Positions 61,865 to 64,000 of a DNA stretch of 64,000 nucleotides are shown here, piece by piece; within the stretch, counting starts at the first letter, position 1; every line of letters begins with the position of its first letter. Position numbers and translations under genes: made by a program. The DNA comes from Pseudomonas sp. B33.4 (lineage in GTDB: Bacteria > Pseudomonadota > Gammaproteobacteria > Pseudomonadales > Pseudomonadaceae). The stretch lies in NCBI RefSeq assembly GCF_034555375.1, contig NZ_CP140706.1, positions 2,595,001 to 2,659,000 on the forward strand, read 5' to 3'. The notes under the pieces were generated by a model. The model was not told the origin of the DNA. It saw only the letters and a program-made list of their open reading frames with translations, and did no database searches.

Positions 61865-63271
61865 ATGTCCCAGATGTCCCGGCAAGATCCGTTGATCGAG
61901 AACCATACGGTCGACTACGTCCCACTCGCGGAACGCCACGGGAAGGCCCGCGACCTATTCACTCTTTGGTTCAGCACCAACATTGCGCCACTGCCCATCG
62001 TCACCGGCGCCATGGTGGTTCAGGTGTTCCATCTCGATCTGCTCTGGGGGCTGTTGGCGATTGCGCTCGGGCACATGATTGGCGGGGTGGTGATTGCGCT
62101 GGCGTCGGCGCAAGGCCCGCGCATGGGCATTCCGCAAATGGTCCAGAGTCGCGGCCAGTTCGGCCGTTATGGCGCGCTGCTGATCGTGTTCTTCGCGGCG
62201 ATCATCTACATCGGTTTCTTCATTTCCAACATCGTGCTGGCCGGTAAATCCATTGTCGGCATTGCGCCGTCGGTGCCGGCGCCGTTGAGTATTCTGATCG
62301 GCGCACTGGCGGCCACGGCGATTGGCGTGATCGGCTACAACTTCATCCATACGCTGAATCGCATCGGCACCTGGGTGATGGGCAGCGCGTTGCTCGCCGG
62401 GTTCATCTATATCTTTGCCCATGACTTGCCGGCGGACTTTCTCACTCGCGGCAGTTTTAACTTGTCCGGCTGGCTGGCGACGGTGTCGCTGGGGATCATC
62501 TGGCAAATCAGCTTTTCACCGTATGTGTCTGACTATTCGCGTTACCTGCCGGCGGACATTGGCATTGCCAAGCCGTTCTGGGCGACTTATCTGGGCGCGA
62601 CGCTGGGGACGATTCTGTCATTCAGCTTCGGCGCCGTGGCGGTGCTGGCGACCCCGGAAGGCACCGAAGCGATGGTCGCGGTCAAGCAATCGACCGGGTG
62701 GCTGGGGCCGATTCTGATGGTGTTGTTTCTGCTGAATATCATCAGTCACAACGCGTTGAACCTGTATGGCGCGGTGCTCTCGATCATCACCTCGATCCAG
62801 ACCTTCGCCAGCCAATGGACGCCGAGCATCAAGGTGCGCGTAGCGTTGTCGAGCGTGGTACTCGCGGGTTGCTGCGTGGTTGCGCTGGGCGCATCGGCGG
62901 ATTTCATTTCCGAGTTCATCGGTTTGATTCTGGCGCTGCTGCTGGTGCTGGTGCCGTGGGCGTCGATCAACCTCATCGACTTCTACCTGATCAAGCGCGG
63001 CTGCTATGACATCACCTCAATCTTCCGCGCCGATGGCGGGATATACGGGCGCTTTAATCTGCACGCGATCATTGCTTACTTCATCGGCATCCTCGTGCAG
63101 TTGCCGTTTGCCAATACTTCGCTGTACGTCGGGCCTTACGCCAATCTGGTCGACGGCGCGGATCTGTCCTGGCTGGTCGGCCTGGTGGTGACTGTTCCCC
63201 TGTATTACTGCTTGGCGACACGCGGCCAGACACAGCAGAGCAGGGCGGCGAGACTGGGTTACACCGATTGA
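61865..63271 (+). CDS. NCS1-family cytosine/purine-type permease (paralogue of 10063)
   Basis: About 468 residues, twelve predicted membrane segments, RHGKARDLFTLWFSTNIAPL and SPYVSDYSRYLP as in the paralogue at 10 kb. The ATG at 61865 fits a weak GAG site better than 61859. It is divergent from the flavin reductase/monooxygenase pair and likely imports their substrate (inference). Confidence 0.88.
   Translation: MSQMSRQDPLIENHTVDYVPLAERHGKARDLFTLWFSTNIAPLPIVTGAMVVQVFHLDLLWGLLAIALGHMIGGVVIALASAQGPRMGIPQMVQSRGQFGRYGALLIVFFAAIIYIGFFISNIVLAGKSIVGIAPSVPAPLSILIGALAATAIGVIGYNFIHTLNRIGTWVMGSALLAGFIYIFAHDLPADFLTRGSFNLSGWLATVSLGIIWQISFSPYVSDYSRYLPADIGIAKPFWATYLGATLGTILSFSFGAVAVLATPEGTEAMVAVKQSTGWLGPILMVLFLLNIISHNALNLYGAVLSIITSIQTFASQWTPSIKVRVALSSVVLAGCCVVALGASADFISEFIGLILALLLVLVPWASINLIDFYLIKRGCYDITSIFRADGGIYGRFNLHAIIAYFIGILVQLPFANTSLYVGPYANLVDGADLSWLVGLVVTVPLYYCLATRGQTQQSRAARLGYTD

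Positions 63272-64000
<729 letters not shown>

Overview
This window looks like chromosome of a fluorescent-group Pseudomonas. The GC-rich core genes, classic Pseudomonas REP pairs (about 4029, 14508 and 60943) and proteins of Pseudomonas type (arylesterase, NCS1 permeases, PtrR/Sad pair, PotF-like binding protein) support this. The genus is an inference from family resemblance, not from a search.

Left flank (1-18.4 kb): ordinary metabolic and transport genes. They are the end of a YdiJ-type FAD/FeS dehydrogenase, a split PqiA pair, an HGSNAT-like acyltransferase, a divergent sad/ptrR pair, an isochorismatase/aldehyde dehydrogenase operon with an HxlR regulator, a GST, an NCS1 permease with a divergent LysR, a four-gene operon (flavin monooxygenase, RidA, DUF1028, M20 deacetylase), a stand-alone DUF4880 protein, an arylesterase and a frameshifted HxlR pseudogene.

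Core (18.5-59.8 kb): a very large two-partner secretion / contact-dependent inhibition (CDI) locus. One outer-membrane transporter (CdiB, 18537) is followed by two giant exoproteins, 3482 and 4019 residues, with near-identical N-terminal secretion domains but unrelated C-terminal toxin regions, each followed by its own small immunity gene. The promoter upstream of cdiB is repeated upstream of the second cdiA.

Downstream of cdiA2 lies about 16 kb of AT-richer DNA built from some twenty toxin/immunity fragments and modules: toxin tails without starts, Hint (autoprocessing) domains, EndoU-like, nucleotidyltransferase-like, deaminase-like and papain-like toxin pieces, about a dozen apparently intact immunity genes and at least five truncated ones. 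Nearly every junction is marked by a 48-bp palindrome (17-bp perfect arms, 14-bp spacer), all copies in the same orientation and most followed by a T-run. Two copies of a REP-associated tyrosine transposase (RAYT; identical proteins, silent differences only) sit between the same two palindrome arms, so the short repeats look like its non-autonomous derivatives (REPINs). A third RAYT remnant and two separated pieces of an IS4-family transposase are also present. My reading is a toxin/immunity library cut and joined at REPINs.

Right flank (59.8-64 kb): chromosomal genes again. They are a luciferase-like monooxygenase, a flavin reductase, a second NCS1 permease paralogous to the one at 10 kb, and the start of a polyamine-type periplasmic binding protein.
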